In this document: positions 21,399 to 34,044 of the stretch, piece after piece
Position numbering within the stretch: position 1 is the stretch's first letter
Layout: each line of letters opens with the position of its first letter
Origin: Hysterangium stoloniferum
Taxonomy: Eukaryota > Basidiomycota > Agaricomycetes > Hysterangiales > Hysterangiaceae
Assembly: GCA_015178975.1 (NCBI GenBank)
Contig: WHVD01000039.1
Coordinates: 124,001 to 188,000 of the forward strand
Length of the DNA: 64,000 nucleotides
Reading direction: 5' to 3'
Translations under genes and position numbers: made by a program
The notes under the pieces: generated by a model
What the model was told of the DNA's origin: nothing
Databases searched by the model: none
What the model saw: only the letters and a program-made list of their open reading frames with translations

Positions 21399-22163
21399 TG
21401 TTACAACTGTGTCGCAACCCTGTCACAACCCAACGGTCCCCGATGATACCATTGTCTGCCTACGTTTCAAGTCATTGGCCAAGTCATCATATCGGCAACC
21501 ATCAGTACACTGACACTGACATATACCTTCATGGTGATCAAGCCCCATTTATGCCCCTGTCAAGTTATGCTCATACCATCTGGTTATGCTTTGATACATC
21601 CCCTTTTATTTATGATGATCCATTCTACTCTATGTTTCACATATGCCCATATACATATACTTGTAGCTCTGGGACTATTCCCTTTTCTCATAATTCTACT
21701 CTCAGTTAATCACAGCTTCTGATCTTATTGTAACCTTCCAGTTCCTAGTCAAGTTTATTTGTCACTAATTGGACATTCCCACTCTTACCTTAGTTAGTCT
21801 TTCAAGACACTGATAACTAGTATTTAAGCCAAACTGTAATGTAGCTACAAATCAATCAGAATATTGACTCAGAACACTTGTAAACATTTCTCATAGTCTT
21901 GCCCTAAGTATCCTGCTCTCCACCTCTGCTTGCACTCACTCACCCCTGGTCTCCGACTCTTTCAACCCAACCCTCAACTTATCCTTCGGCTTCCGATTGG
22001 TGACTTACTGAGAGGATTGTTCAACAGGACTAATTTTCTGCCCACCTGAAACTTAAGGACACCTGACAGTAACTTCCAAGGGTGCAGCACATAAGCTGAA
22101 GCCAAGTCCTTCCATTCGGTCCCCGTCGGTCAACCAACATCAGTCAGTTTTCTGTTCTTAAGA
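21399..22163 (+). mobile_element. Solo LTR, Gypsy family A
   Basis: It runs TGTTACAACTGTGTCGC...GTTCTTAAGA, about 765 bp, flanked by the 5-bp target repeat ACCAC (21394-21398 and 22164-22168). It splits the Copia gag. The U5 motif GCAGCACATAAGCTGAAGCC is present near 22084. Confidence 0.9.
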
Positions 22164-22574
22164 ACCACACTTTACAAACAGAAAAAATCTGTTGAAGTGA
22201 TCACACAACTCACCATACATGATGCCACTCTAGTACATCATTGTAAACCTGCAATGCAAACTACACCTGCACTAGCCATGATACAAAAGTCCATAAGAAG
22301 TATGCTAATTTTGTTCCAACCTGGCATGCTGTAGAACCAGACACACAATAGAAAGATGTTTCAAACCTGGGGGGGGATGGAAGGCACCCTGACTGGTGGA
22401 GAAGAAAGAGAAATGTCAACAATCTCTCAAACTCAAAAAACAGGAACATACACACCAACAGCGAACATTGCCATTGTATCCATGCAACCCATAACTGGTA
22501 CTTCTGGGGAAGAGTTCTACACTTTTATGACTCAGGCTACCAGAACCCACCCCAAGCAGACACTTACCTATGCA

Positions 22575-22711
22575 GATTCTGTTATAACTCATAGTGTTGC
22601 ACATCATTTATTTATCTCAATACTTGGCTAAGATGTACTTTACAGTAGCTTAGTCATACATAAAAAACTTTGTCCGTGTTCTTTATACCATCAACATCTT
22701 ACAGATTCTGC
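22575..22711. mobile_element. Possible small insertion with 8-9 bp direct repeat
   Basis: CAGATTCTG occurs on both sides of about 125 bp of AT-rich DNA that interrupts the Copia protease start. An 8-9 bp duplication would suit a hAT or Mutator-type MITE, but no clear terminal inverted repeats were found. Confidence 0.35.
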
Positions 22712-25700
22712 AGCAAGTGATCATTGCTTCATTGATATTGGTGATTTTGCAACTTATGAGCCACTCAGAGGAAAACAAGGAAACACTGCAACCACAGGGT
22801 GAAATTTCCAAATACATGGCACCGGGACTGTCAATAAAAGAATATTCTTTAAAGGGAGGTCTATCAACATTAGTTTCAAAAATGCTTTACACACACCTGA
22901 TCTCTTGCACAACCTCATATCCATCAGATGTTTTGATGAAGCTGGTTACCACTCAATATTTGGGAAGGGGAAAGTAATTTTCACCAATACAGATGACAAA
23001 CCATTCATGGGTGGGAAAGGCATAGGTACCCTGTATGAGGTAGATGTATACCCGGCCAATTACCAGATGCCTACAAAGGATGGTGCTACCATATATGCTA
23101 TACTGTCCCATATAAAACTGGCAAATATCAATACATAGCATCATTGACTGAGGCACATAAACTACCAAATGATTAGCTGTATGCAGCAGAGCTCTATAGT
23201 GAAAGTTTTGGATATAACTACTCACAATAGGACACCAGGAATATGTGAGGATTGTATCATGGGAAAACATACACCTCATCCATTCTACACAATGACTTCT
23301 GGGAAACAAGCATCAGTGAATGTGCATACATATATGGATTTGTAGGGACCATCATGGGTAAAATCCATCAGAGGAAAGCTATATATGATGACAATTGTTG
23401 ACAGCTCATCAAGGATACTTCCTGGCTGATAAACAGGCTGAAGCAACCTCAACACTATAAAACAAAACATCATTCTGACAGAATGACAGACTGAGCAAAA
23501 TATCAAATGCATATGCACAGATGAGGGACAGAGTTTTGTAACTTGTTCTGGAATGAATACCTAACAGGGCAGGGATCATCCACAAAACTACAACAGCCTA
23601 TTCCTCACCATCAAATGGAGTCACCAAAAGAGGACATAGAACAATTATTGAATGAGTATGCATCATTCTCCATCAGATGGGACTACCAGCCTCCATGGTG
23701 TGACTAGCATCAATGGTAACATACTGTATGTACCTGCAGCACCTCACTCCAACAAGTCATCACCCAACAACAACCCCTTTCAAGCTATGGCATTGTAAGA
23801 AACCAGATATACCTCCACCTCACTGGTTGCAATGCATATGCTAAAATACCTGTGGAATCATGATGTTTTGAGCAAACTTGAACCATGATCAACAAAATGC
23901 AAGCTAATTGGGTATTTTTCCAGAGATGCTTACTGATTATATGACCCAGCAACAAGATGAATCATCTGGTCCAGAGACATATATTTGAGGAAGGTATGGG
24001 GAATAAAACAATACTGATTCCACTGAGTGAGGAGAAGATACAGGAAGATCCACTCAATTAAATAGCTGACCAGCAAAACTCTTCAAACATACCCCCAAAC
24101 TCAGCAGGAAATGTTCCAAACTCAGCTCCAGCCACCACTGGAGGTCCAGAAGACAATGTAATACTTCAGTGCCCCACATGCATATGAGTAGCAACACAGG
24201 CCATATTGGACTTGCAGACATTTGAACAGACAGTGGAGGAGGTGAGGGAAGTAGGACTTGAGTGGGCAACAGATACTAAGAAACCAGCAGGTGTCAATAC
24301 CATTAGAGTTCATCACATGAATACAACTGTGAGTGACTTATTGGACCCACATAGTTATTAGTTACCAAACTCATATAATGAAGCCATGATGTCACCAGAT
24401 ATATGGAGTGGGCTGATATCCAAGGAATTAGCAGTCTTGAAGTCATGAAATGTATGGGATAACATTGACCCACCAGAAGATGCATGACTTATACAAATAT
24501 GATGCTAATGGAAAATTGGTCACATGAAAGGCATTGTTAGTACCAAAGGGATTCACTCAAATCCTGGGTGTAGATTTCTTTGAGACTTAAGCTTCAATGG
24601 TCTGCTACAAATTGCTCCATATGAATCTCACAATTGCAGCCACCTTGGATATGGAGGCCTCACAGGTTGATTACAGTGCCATATACCTAAACTCACACCC
24701 ACAGGCTATAACCTATATTGAGTTACATACCAGATGGAGCAAAAGTTGAAGGAAAAATAGGATAACTTAACAAAACATTATATGGGACCATGGATAGAGC
24801 CTACAACTGGGCAGAAGTGCTAAATGAAGAAATGGGAGAGTTGGGGTACTATAGATCAAAGGCAGACCTGGCAGTTAGATCTAGACATGCTAACAGGGAT
24901 ATAACAATAACAAGTACATAGACAGATGATACTACAGGTGTGTCATCATCAACAGAGGAGGCTAAACAAGGAAAAGAGGAGTTAGGATGGAGGTATGAGA
25001 CAAAGGACCTGGGAGATGTAAACCTAATGCTGGGAATACGAATCAATAGGGATCAGGCTGCTGGTACAATAAATATTTCACAAAGTGCATTTTGGACAGA
25101 TTCAGCATGACTGACTGCAATCCATGTGGAACTCCCCTACCACTGGGTGTGAACTTTTATGGCTGATAAACTGTATTGTGAATTGCTAGGCCCAATCATC
25201 TATGTGAATATTGCCATGCATCCTGACCTGTCATACACAGTATCCATGTTAGCAAAATATGTCTAATCCAGGACAGGAACATTGGAATGCCCTAACTCAC
25301 ATTTTGCGATAAATTAAGGGTATGCTTCATTACAAGATCACTTATGGAGGCACATGCAGGGACCTTAAGTCAATCAGTTATGTTGATGTGGACTATGGTG
25401 GTGACATACAGTGACTCACAAAATTGTCCCAATGTTTTACACTTTTTGATTGTTTGATGAATAACTTGAGAGCATCAACAGATATAAACAAGGTGTTGGT
25501 GTATCAAACATAGTGTTTGATCATGGCTATACCACAAAAAAAGAATTATGTAACTCCCATCAATATCCATTGAGATATATGTAATTTAATATAATAGCTC
25601 ATTGGGACAATTTTGTGAGTTCCATCAGAAAATATCAGAATCTGATGTTTCATCAATTCTATTGCTGGCAAACCTTACTCAAACCTTAATAAATAGTTTG

Positions 25701-25781
25701 ATTAAGGTTTGGAACCTTAATGAGTACTTGAATTCAAGCTATATAATCAAGGCTAATCATTTAAGAACCTCATAATTTCCA

Positions 25782-27253
25782 ATGCACCTCATCTCCTCTG
25801 TGTTAAGAACTAGAAACTGACTAATGTCGGTGGCCGACGGGGACCGATCGGGAGGACTTGGCTTCAGCTTATGTGCTGCGCCCTCGCAAATATCCGTAGG
25901 TTGTCCTTGAATTTCGGACAGGCGAAGACTAAATCCTAGGGAGAACCTTTCGGCAAGATACCGATCGGAACTGAAGGACAAGTCAAGTGTCGGGCCAAAG
26001 GGTCGGGGCCGAGAGTGGGCGAGCGCACGCGAAGGCGGAAGGGAGATTCTTCTAGTATGAGACTGCTACAGACGTATGAGGGTATTCTGAGTCGATATTC
26101 TGATTGCCTAGTAACTACAATTACAGCGAGTTCATATACAAGTAACAGGCGTCTAGAAAGTACTAATGGGGAGGAGGGCGGAAAACGGCATTAACAATAA
26201 GCTTGACTAGGAACAGGAAGTTTATGATTAGTTCGGAGGCCGATGATAACCGAGAATGGAAATTACGATAAAAGGAAATAGTTTGAGGACTACAAATATA
26301 GTTAGACATATGTGGAACATAAGATGAGACGGATCAACATGATGAAAGGGACATATCAAAACATAACCAGACAGAAAGGCGTAGTCGGGTTTGATTGACC
26401 GGAGAGCATACATCAGCGTCGGGGGTCCGACGGCTTCCGAGGTTTTGTATTGTCGGAGACGTATAACGAGGGTATTCCATCGGGGGCCGTCGGCTTGCGA
26501 AGGGTTACGACACAGTCGTAACACTCTGCTCAGAAAGAAAATACTCTTTCTCTGGCCTCTAATGGCATCTCCACTCATCATATTGCCTCCAAACTTGGTA
26601 TTGGTAAGTCTGCTGTCTCTAAGACACTTCAAAATCTCCTTCCCAATCACCAGACCCCTTTTACTGGCTGTCCTTCCAAGCTTTCTGCCATAAACCAGTG
26701 GGCTATCCTTATACAAATTACCACTGGCAAGGCTGCTAATACTGTTCAGGCTGCCAAACACATCAACACTATCATCTCTACTCCATTTTTCTCAGAAACA
26801 GTCAGAAGAATCCTTAGGAAAAGGTCATTCAAGGATGTGGTGAAGATGAAAAAGCCCTTGCTTAGTGTAAAGCATAGGAAGGCAAGATTGGCATTTGCCC
26901 AGAAGTATAGTGAATGGACTTTGGAGGACTGAAAGAGGATCATTTGGTCAGATTAGACCAATATCAACAGGTTTGGATCAGATGGGAGGCAGTGGGTCTG
27001 GAAAGAGAAGGGAGAGGGTTTGATTCAGAGAGAGGTCCAGGGAACAGTCAAATTTGGTGGAGGAAACATCATGGTATGGGGATGTATGGGGTGGAATGGA
27101 GTGAGGCATCATGCAGAGGTTGAGGGGAAGATGAATGCTGACCAGTATGTGTCTATTTTGGAGGACCACATGCTGCCTAGCTTGGAGGAGAGTGGAATTT
27201 CTGGAGAGGTGATTTTTCAACAGGATAATGATCCCAAACATATCTCAAAAAAG
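25782..27253 (+). pseudogene. Tc1 transposase, N-terminal and central part
   Basis: The start MHLISS (25782-25800) is separated by a solo LTR from the helix-turn-helix region (SNGISTHHIASKLGIGKSAV, from about 26560). The DDE domain follows: WSD at about 26950 with the next codon TAG, VKFGGGNIMVWGC, then FQQDNDPKH at 27220-27245. Coding stops at 27253 at the Gypsy insertion. The C-terminal part with the catalytic Glu is at 52746-53015; joined, D and E are 34 residues apart. Stops TGA and TAG show it is dead. Confidence 0.85.
25801..26523 (-). mobile_element. Solo LTR, Gypsy family A
   Basis: A 723-bp LTR, plus strand TGTTAAGAAC...GTCGTAACA, with 5-bp target repeat CTCTG on both sides (25796-25800, 26524-26528). 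It splits the transposase after its sixth codon. Confidence 0.92.
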
Positions 27254-27254
27254 T

Positions 27255-27999
27255 TGGTAAGAACTGAGAACTGACTAATGTCGGTAGGCCAATGGGGACC
27301 AATCAGAAGGACTTGGCTTCAGCTTATATGCTGCACCCTCGCAAATATCCATCAGGTGTCCTTAAATTTCAGACAGGCAAAGACTAGTCCTAACGAGTAC
27401 CTCTTGGTAAGTTACTGATCAGGACCAAAGGATAAGTCGAGTGTTGGGCCAAGGGGTCGGGAACTGAGATTGGGTGAGCACATGTGAGGGCAGAGAGTGG
27501 GATACTTAGTATAGGACTTCTAGAGATGTATGAGGGTGTTCTGAGTCAATATTCTGATTGCCTAATAACTACAACTACAGCAGGTTCATATACAAGTATT
27601 CGGCATCTAGAAAAGACTAACCAAGGGAAGAGTGGAAAATATTATTGACAAATAAACTTGACTAGGAACGGGAAGGTTGAGATTAGTTTGGAGGCTGTGA
27701 TTAACTGAGAGTGGGATTAGGAGAAAAGGAAATAGTCCAAGGGTTACAAGTATATATGTATAGGCATAGGTGAAACATAGAGTAGAATGGATCATCATAA
27801 TAAAAGGGGACATATCAGAGTATAACCAGATAGTACAAGTATATTTTGACAGGGGTGTAAACAGAGTTTGATCACCACAAAAGCATTCATCAGTGTTGGG
27901 AGACCGATGGTTTCCGATGCGATGACTTGAGCAATAACTTGAAATGTCGATAGGCGGCGATAGCCTCGGGGACTGTCAGGTTGCGACATGGTTGTAACA
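27255..27999 (-). repeat. Gypsy element A, 3' LTR
   Basis: Family-A LTR, plus strand TGGTAAGAACTGAG...GTTGTAACA, followed by GTATCCCCCC (minus-strand polypurine tract at 28000-28012). Confidence 0.85.
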
Positions 28000-28171
28000 G
28001 TATCCCCCCATTTGGCTGAAATCCCAAGGAGGCTGAAAATCTAGATTCCATATGTAAAAACTTGTTGGGTATGGGTGGTGTGTCAAAATGTCATGTGACC
28101 CGGTAACAATTTACATATAAAAATTCGAGGGGTTCTTGCACTTGATTTTTAACTCTCTTCCCTCAACCACC

Positions 28172-29164
28172 ATGACCCTTGGCTCGGGGTTGAAGCCTTT
28201 CCTGGTTTGGTTAACAGTTGCTCCCATGTCGGCTCTGAGTGGACCATTGAATGCTCAAGAGCATCGACGTCTTCTCGAAGAGAAGAGGAAAGTGTGCGAG
28301 GAGGAGGAGCATAAGGAGAAGGAGGAGCTGGCAGCCATAGAGGCAGAGGAGAAGAAACTGGCAGCAGAAGAGGCTGCGTGCAAGCACTGGGATGTGGTGC
28401 TTGTGAAGAAAAAACAACGGGAGGCTGATCTGGTGTGAGAGGAGGAGGAGAAGAAGAAGCGGGAGGGTAAAGTAAATCGGATTCCCTTTTCTTTTGCGAA
28501 TCTTGCTGACCTTTTCCACAGTGCAAGGGAGTGATGCCTTCGGAGTCCAATGACATGGAGGATGAGGAGGATGAGGAGGGTGTACCGGGGCCGTCAAGCC
28601 CCAAGGTGGGTTCAGGTTCCTGTCATTTTAGTTTTCTAATTTTTTTGATTATAGAAACAAAAAGAGGCCCCCAAGGCAGGGCCCAAAAATGACCCAAAGT
28701 GCAACCGGTGCACTAAATGGGGTCAGACTTGCCATCCACGGGCAAGTGGTTGGGGCAGCACCTGTCAAGAGTGTGCCAACCAAAAGCTCAGGTGTGTATT
28801 CCCGGATGCTGACGGGAATGGGTCCTACCAAGAATGGCAGGCCGATGCTCTAGAAGAGCAAAACCACCTCATGCACACCTTTTTCTCGGAGACGATGTGG
28901 TTCCAGTTTGAAACTCTGTGACAACAAGGTTTGATGACTGAACAACTGCGACTTTTGGGCATGGGGCTGGAGAAACAAACCAGTGCCATAGAGTCTCTCA
29001 GGGAGCAACTCGAGCAGTATCTAGAAGTGTCAAGTTGCAATGGAGTTGGGCCTGGAGTTGGGGTATCGGAAAAGGTCAGTGAGGAGGTGTTGGTGGCCAT
29101 CAGTGAGGGGGAAGGCTTGGAGGCTGGAGAAGAAGGGGAAGTTGTAGAGGAAACCTTTAGGTAG
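28172..29164 (+). pseudogene. Antisense coiled-coil/Zn2Cys6-like gene, copy D
   Basis: Three phase-0 exons, 28172-28471, 28522-28605 and 28655-29164, have the same intron positions as copies A and B (introns 50 and 49 bp). Exon 1 is a coiled coil (LLEEKRKVCEEEEHKEKEEL). Exon 2 is an acidic linker ending GPSSPK. Exon 3 has CNRCTKWGQTC and CQECANQKLRC, with spacing C-x2-C-x6-C-x10-C-x2-C-x6-C. A helix (LRLLGMGLEKQTSAIESLRE) and an acidic tail follow. Two in-frame TGA codons (28436, 28919) are each best explained as CGA or CAA changes. A TATA-like TACATATAAAAATTC precedes the ATG, which sits in CCACCATGA. The stop is 88 bp from the pol stop on the other strand. Function unknown. Confidence 0.72.
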
Positions 29165-29252
29165 TAAAAATGTAATGGTTTTAAAACAAAAAAAAACATA
29201 GCATGAAATCATAAGACATAGTCAGAGAAAGGTCAGGTACCACATGAGATGA

Positions 29253-32139
29253 CTATAGAGAATTTAAAGGACCAAGTTTGTTTGGATAAGCTTGATGAAA
29301 CCATAAGATGATTTCCGATGCATTGCCAAGCTCTGTAGCTAGGATCCACGAGGTTTCTTCATCTGTACCTTCATAGCGAGCCCATTTAACCAAATAAAGT
29401 AATTTGCATGAGCATCGGCAATGGTCAATTTTAGAGTCTAGGATTTCTGATATCTTGAATTCGGGTTCTCCATCAATAATCACAGGTGGAAGTGGTGGTT
29501 GTATGTGATCTGTGTCCATGTAAGTGTGCCGGCTTGTGCTATACCTTCAAAAGGACCTAAATATTTTTCAGAGAGCTTCTTAGAGGGTCTAGTAGTTTGG
29601 AAAAACTCAGCTTTAACAAATACTCGGTCTCTGATCTTGAAATCAGGAGGTGGAAGTTGATTCTTATCTGGGGCCCTTTGGTAATGTTCTTGGGCCATTG
29701 TGATAGTTTTACGAAGTTCTTGATGTAGCTCGTCAAGGTTTGTAATGAAGTCTTGAGTGCAGGTGGATGCAAGATCGCATTCCAGGTGGATTGTGATATT
29801 GAGGTTGTAGCCTTTGTTTGTGAAAAAAGGTGAAATGCCAGTAGTGGCATTCGGTGCATTGTTATATGCAAATTCGGCTAGCAGTAGTAGTGATTTCCAA
29901 TTGTCTTGTTGATAGTTACAATAAACATGTACTGTTCCAAGGTTTGATTCATGTGTTCAGGTTGGCCATCACCTTCCGGGTGATAGCCTGAAGTGAAGTG
30001 TAATTTCATATCTAATGCTTTTCTGAGTGACTTAAAGAAATGAGAGATGAACTCAGATCTGCAATTGGATGTGACATGTGATGGAACACCATGCTTGGAA
30101 AATACATGGGTGATGGATAATTTGGCTAACTGTACAGATGTTATTGTGTCATGTGTTGAAATGAAAATACTTTGCTTTGTGAGCTGATCCACAACAACTA
30201 GGATTGCTGTATGACCTTCAGATGCTGGTAGGTGCTCGATGAAATCCATAGAAATTGAGTTCCAGGGTTTTTCCAGTATCAGTAATTGTTTGAGTAGGCC
30301 ATATGGTTTGTGTCACTGTGATTTAGAGCATAAACACATTGTACATGATTTGCAATAGTGCTTAATGAAATCTCGGATGCCAGGCCATGTATATTCTCTT
30401 CTAATGCGCGAAAGAGTTTTATTGAGGCCGAAATGTCCCAAGATTGGGTGGTCATGCTTATGTTGTAGGATTTGCAGCCAAAGGGTGTTGGAATCCGGTA
30501 ATAACATCTATCGGGTGAGCCGATCCTTCCAAATAATGTTGCCATGTTTTAAAAGCTTCAAATATCTTGAGTAGTTCTTTATCGTGAACATCGTAGTTGA
30601 GTTCAGGTGCTGAAAAAGTGTGAGACAAAAAAGCTACTGGGTCAACTTCACCATTGGTGTCCAGAATGGACAATATCGCAGCGAGCACATAATCCGAGGC
30701 ATCAGTTTCCACAATGAGTTGAACATCGGGCTTCCAGTGTGACAAAATAGGGGCAGATGTAAATGCACTTCCAATTCTTGGAATGCCATTCAGCATTCTT
30801 TGGAGAAATTCCATGGGATGTCTTTACAAGTAAGACGAGTGAGCGGAACAGTAATTTTTGAGTAGTTGTGAATGAAATGATGATAAAAATTGGTGAAGCC
30901 TAAAAAGGACTGGATGTCCTTAACCTTTCAGGGTTCTGGCCGATCTTGAATGACTTGAATTTTAGAGTCATCCATGCGGAGACCGTCGGGTCCCATCATG
31001 AAACCTAAATATTCAACTGTGTTGACATCAAAAGAACATTTTTTACCATTCACAAAAAGACCATGTTTTCAGAGTTTTTGGAGAACTTCATGGACGTGTT
31101 CATCATGAAGTGTAGGATCTTTGGAGAATATGAGGATGTCATCTAAGTACACAATGATGAAAATTCTAGGAGGTCAGAAAAGATGTCATTGATAAAACAT
31201 TGAAAGACCAATGGAGTGTTGGTGAGGCCGAAAGGCATCACTAACCATTCGAAAGAGCCATAGCAAGTGCAAAAAGCTGTTTTCCATTTGTTGCCTTTGG
31301 TGATCTGAACCAAATGATAGGTGTGTTTGAGATCTATCTTTGTGTAGATTTGGGCCTTCCGAGGGGCGTTGAGTAAATCAGAGATTAGTGGTAATGGGTA
31401 CTTATCTTTTCGAGTGATCACATTTAGTCCTTGAAAGTCAACACAAAGCTGAAGGGAACCGTCTTTTTTCCAAATGAATAGGACAGGGGCTCCATAAAGA
31501 GACTTTGAGGGTCAGATAAAACCTATAGCCAAGTGTTTATCTAAGAAATCTCGGATAGCTGATAGTTCGGACTGCGAGAGAGGATAAAGTGGGCCTAAGG
31601 GGGGATGTGAACCTTCTTCAATATCAATTTTCAAATCCTAGGGCCTGTGAGGGGCAAGTTGATCAGCTTTTTGTTTACTGAAGACATCTGGAAATTCGTG
31701 GTATTTTTCTGGAACACATTCCAAATCTGCGATCAGTTCAGCCACCAGGGATGCAAAGCAACCGGTGACTTCATCAACTTTAAGATTGACTGTAAATGCT
31801 CGGGAGCTGTCCAACTTGATGGCTTTCATAAAAGCTGTGGCATTTATTAGAGAGATGGGCAGTGGAGAGCTCGGATTTGCCACGGGGGCTGGAGGTGCCG
31901 TAGAGGCCATATTTTCTGAAACAGGCAGAAACGGACCAGTCATATTGGGTGCCGATGGGGTTTGGAAATGGATACTGCACAATACCCAATCAATCAACAG
32001 ATTGTAGTGAGTGAGCCAGTTATGTCCTAGAACCACAGAGCAGCTCGAGTCCAACTGTGTTACAAAACATAACTGTCTGAAAGGTTCCACATGGGAACCG
32101 AAGTCGGAGTTCACAGGCTTGTGAGATTACGGAGTTTGA
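29253..32139 (-). pseudogene. Gypsy element A pol (protease end-RT-RNase H-integrase-chromodomain)
   Basis: Read right to left, the protease end LDSSCSVVLGHNWLTHYN lies near 32060. RT follows with YLDD at 31138-31149 (active-site form YxDD). RNase H (ETDASDYVLAAIL) is near 30700, the integrase HHCC segment (HKHDHPILGHFG..CTMC) near 30480-30320, and the integrase core (MDFIEHLPASEGHTAI) at 30249-29880. The chromodomain (LLYLVKWARYEGTDEETSW) is near 29400-29340. Several stops and frame changes are present. The chromodomain suggests chromatin-targeted integration, as known for chromoviruses. Confidence 0.87.
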
Positions 32140-32144
32140 GGTAC

Positions 32145-32727
32145 TGTCATGACTGTGTCGCAATCCTATCAGTCCCCAAGGTTATCGCCACTTATCGACA
32201 ATTCAAGTTACTGTTCAAGTCACCACATCAGAAACCATCGGCCTCCCGATGCTGACATACATTTTCACGGTGATCAAACCCCATTTACGCCCACGTCAAA
32301 ATATACTCGAACTATCTGGTTAAACTCTGATACGTCCCTTTTTTATTATGATGATCTGCTCTATCCTAGGTTTCACATATGTCTATATATATTTGTAACC
32401 CTCGAACTATTTCCTTTTACTGTAATTCCACTCTTGGTTATCATTGGCCTCCAAACTAATCATAAACTTCCCATTCCTAGTCAAGTTTATTTGTCAATAC
32501 CGTGTTCCACTCTTCTCCTAGTTAGCCTTTTCTAGATGCCTGTTACTTGTATATGAACCTGCTGTAGTTGTAGTTACTAGGCAATCAGAATATCGACTCA
32601 GAATACCCTCTTACACCTCCAGAAGTCTCATACTAAGAATTCTGTCTTCCACCTTCACGTGCGCTCGCCCCCCTTCAGTCCCCGACCCCTTGGCCCAACA
32701 CTCAACTTATCCCTCAATTCTGATTGG
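32145..32727 (+). repeat. Gypsy element B, 5' LTR, truncated
   Basis: Family-A LTR in plus orientation (TGTCATGACTGTGTCGC...), preceded by GGTAC at 32140-32144. The far end of the element, an LTR end at 50409, is followed by GGAAC (50410-50414), giving a 5-bp target duplication with one change. The LTR is broken at about 32727 within U5, where unrelated DNA begins. Confidence 0.75.
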
Positions 32728-33775
32728 TCATTGGAGCATGGATTTGGCCCTGTCCTTCAGGACTGGCCATTTCTCAATTCAGCTGCAAAGCAGAAGATAT
32801 TGGGGACACAGTGTGGAACAATGTATTGTGTTGGTGTCCTACTGTCCAATGCCCATGCATGTCTCGCTCTGAATCAAAAATCCATTCATTATGGTTGCAT
32901 ACCACCAACTGTAGATATATATTTTCATGATGAATTTTACTGTGTTGTATTCCATTGTATTCCTCGCAATAAAACATGTTTTCTTTTATCTTTTTTGTGT
33001 ACAAGTAACAAAATATTATTGAGAAAAATGACTATGATAAAATCACAAGAAAATGGAGAAAAACAAAGATCATCCCAACAAGCCCTGTCTCAACACATCA
33101 ATGACTGACTTGGCAATCTCATCACTGGCAAGATGTGGTGCATGTGCCTCCTCTCATGCTGCACACACCTCCTCTTGGTCCAGAATGAATGCTTCTGTCT
33201 GCTTGCATTGCTCACTGATCATAACCTCCATTATGTCCACTGAAGTACAAATGAGGTCAATGATTGACTCAAGTGTGTCTTCATGGTGTTTCTTGCTCTT
33301 CACAGTGTGTTGGCTCATCAGCATTGATACACCAGAGCCAGAGGAGTTTTCATGCACCATGTCAGAATGCCCATGGCCAAAAAAACATCATCCTGAGTGC
33401 ACTTCTTCAAGGATCAGTGTGAATGGCCCTTCATCATTGCATCACACAAGTTCAAGCCAGCAGTCTTCTGAGCTTAACTGCCTAAAAAAAGTGAGCAGAA
33501 TAAAGATATAATATCAAGAATAACATACCATTTTCACTTTCTTGCGATCAGATTCCCTTGTTTCCTCCACCAGTTTGTTGAGAGCTGCCACAGAAGCCAA
33601 ATGATCTGAGATGGCAGTGAAAAGATTCATATCATGAGGGAGAGCATTCCACATATTAGTACCTCAAGTCAAATAGAGTTGTTAAATAAAAACCTCAACA
33701 GCTTTCAAGAGACTGTACACCTTGTTTTTCAGCATGTCAGCTGAACATCCCTCACATGCTGTAAGTTTGTCACTA
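32728..33775 (-). pseudogene. Unrecognised spliced coding remnant
   Basis: On the minus strand, coding-like pieces (ACEGCSADMLKNKVYSLLKA; NLFTAISDHLASVAALNKLV; KHHEDTLESIIDLICTS) lie around a likely 48-bp intron (GTATGT..TTTTTTTAG, about 33484-33531). A plus-strand AATAAA occurs near 32970. The same reading continues to the right of the Copia element at 38384, so that element inserted into it. No family recognised. Confidence 0.35.
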
Positions 33776-33780
33776 GGAAT

Positions 33781-34027
33781 TGTTGTAATTTATATTTGAG
33801 CGAGTGAGAGCTAGAGAGATAATAATATCTTTTGGGTTTTTCGGACTGATTTATTCGCATGTTGTTTTCTATCCTATATACTATGTACCGGTAATGGTAT
33901 GTTGCCGGTTCCATACTGATTCCTAATCTTTTACCAATGCTATGTTTTATTCTCTATTATAACTGTGCTCGGACTTATTCTTTGTCCGATATCCAACTTC
34001 AGACTTCAAACTCCGACAATCTCAACA
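33781..34027 (-). repeat. Copia element G, 3' LTR
   Basis: 247 bp, TGTTGTAATT...ATCTCAACA on the plus strand, directly after target repeat GGAAT. Confidence 0.95.
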
Positions 34028-34044
34028 CTCCCCCTCGAGAGCAG

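Larger units (their letters stand above)
20840..25406 (+). pseudogene. Ty1/Copia gag-pol, element C, 5' and central part
   Basis: Highly degraded gag-pol. Gag begins MKLTLTQLTPHLFQL at 20840. A retropepsin-like region (DSAASDHCF) lies near 22703, with an ALHTPDLLHNLISI stretch after it. Integrase remnants (about 23140-23900) are full of stops. RT is readable in pieces at 24440-25070 (KARLVAKGFTQIPGVDF-like, YTDDTTG at about 24915). The RNase H start (YVDVDYGGDI) ends at 25406, where the Tc1 element is inserted; the rest of RNase H lies at 53257. A solo LTR interrupts gag and a small insertion lies before the protease. Confidence 0.75.

Noticed and set aside
32690..33108. Plus-strand ORF of 149 codons as a gene
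   Set aside because: It crosses the LTR break at 32727, has no domain or splice structure, and overlaps better minus-strand coding.
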